The notes beneath the pieces were generated by a model. That model did not search any database. It was given only the letters and a program-made list of their open reading frames with translations, and was not told the origin of the DNA. Source: Brevibacillus laterosporus DSM 25 (GTDB lineage Bacteria > Bacillota > Bacilli > Brevibacillales > Brevibacillaceae). From it: 64,000 nt of DNA. The position numbers and the translations under genes are program-made. Below are positions 63,752-64,000 of this stretch, piece by piece (positions within the stretch are counted from its first letter, which is position 1; each line of letters starts with the position of its first letter). The stretch lies in the NCBI RefSeq assembly GCF_002706795.1, contig NZ_CP017705.1, positions 2,974,501-3,038,500 on the forward strand, in the 5' to 3' direction.

Positions 63752-64000
63752 CTATTGAATATGTAATTGTTTCTGAGCTGGTTCTGGAATGTCTTTAATG
63801 GCTACGTTATCAAGATTTGTCACATCGCCTTGATGATTTATTGTGAATTTAACTAAAGAACCTTCTGGTATTTTAGAATCCGCGATGTAAGTAAGGATTT
63901 TTTTATTTCCATCTTTATCATAGGTGGGGAGAGTATATTTCTTGCCTTGATTGGTTACATCTTTACCTTCACTTAACATGGCAGCATAAAACTCTGTTTC
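63752..64000 (-). CDS. YxeA-family protein, partial
   Basis: The frame runs in from beyond the right end and ends at 63752; 82 residues are visible. 'KYTLPTYDKDGNKKILTYIA' and 'EGSLVKFTINHQGDVTNL' match the C-terminal half of YxeA-like (DUF1093) secreted proteins, OB-like small exported proteins. A Met at 63979 is in frame but upstream codons remain open, so the gene continues outside the window. Confidence 0.7.
   Translation of the reverse strand, partial: ETEFYAAMLSEGKDVTNQGKKYTLPTYDKDGNKKILTYIADSKIPEGSLVKFTINHQGDVTNLDNVAIKDIPEPAQKQLHIQ

Overview
The window looks like a chromosome segment of a low-GC, spore-forming Firmicute of the Brevibacillus/Paenibacillus group. Brevibacillus, perhaps B. 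laterosporus, is my inference. The basis is the PBSX-type phage genes, Brevibacillus-style S-layer N-termini and SLH domains, SpoVR, a thermolysin-type protease, and strong GGAGG ribosome sites with many TTG/GTG starts.

Positions 1-13,530 hold the tail, baseplate and lysis half of a PBSX/skin-like myophage-type prophage or phage-tail-like bacteriocin. The order is sheath, tube, a type I toxin-antitoxin locus, tail chaperone with a -1 frameshift extension, a secreted-protein moron, tape measure, LysM baseplate protein, XkdQ/R/S/T/U homologues, adhesion proteins, XkdX, holins and amidase. No capsid, integrase or attachment site was found, so it may be defective or a tailocin.

Positions 13,530-26,900 are an accessory zone: small membrane and secreted proteins, a YolD-like gene with a LexA-like box, an inverted-repeat element, decayed SLH and portal genes, and an orphan copy of the amidase C-terminal domain. 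It also has two secreted surface proteins, one with about twelve ~99-residue repeats of which three are nearly identical in DNA. The zone ends with an HTH-TPR (RRNPP-type) regulator whose 3' end overlaps a 40-residue exported pre-peptide gene, a likely undescribed quorum-sensing pair.

Positions 27,100-52,000 are mostly housekeeping or signalling genes: two alpha/beta hydrolases, DUF3626, a serine hydrolase-SLH protein, an unrecognised HExxH protein, a CheB-CheR-PAS-kinase fusion, a TolB-like propeller protein, a GGDEF-EAL protein with an apparently ruined EAL site, a lipoprotein, a 5'-nucleotidase, an M4 protease, a YjiH-family membrane protein, a MOP flippase and a DJ-1/PfpI protein.

Positions 52,200-57,170 hold a compact gene set: a divergent EamA exporter, then SbnI-like serine kinase, a formyltransferase-fold enzyme, SbnA and SbnB. 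SbnI, SbnA and SbnB suffice to make L-2,3-diaminopropionate. No NRPS or siderophore synthetase is present, and the formyltransferase suggests a formylated diaminopropionate-type small molecule.

Positions 57,200-63,740 carry spoVR, a CitA/DcuS-type two-component system, and an AEC transporter plus D-2-hydroxyacid (D-lactate) dehydrogenase pair preceded by two Rex-like palindromes, which suggests NADH-controlled fermentation. A partial YxeA-like gene runs off the right end.
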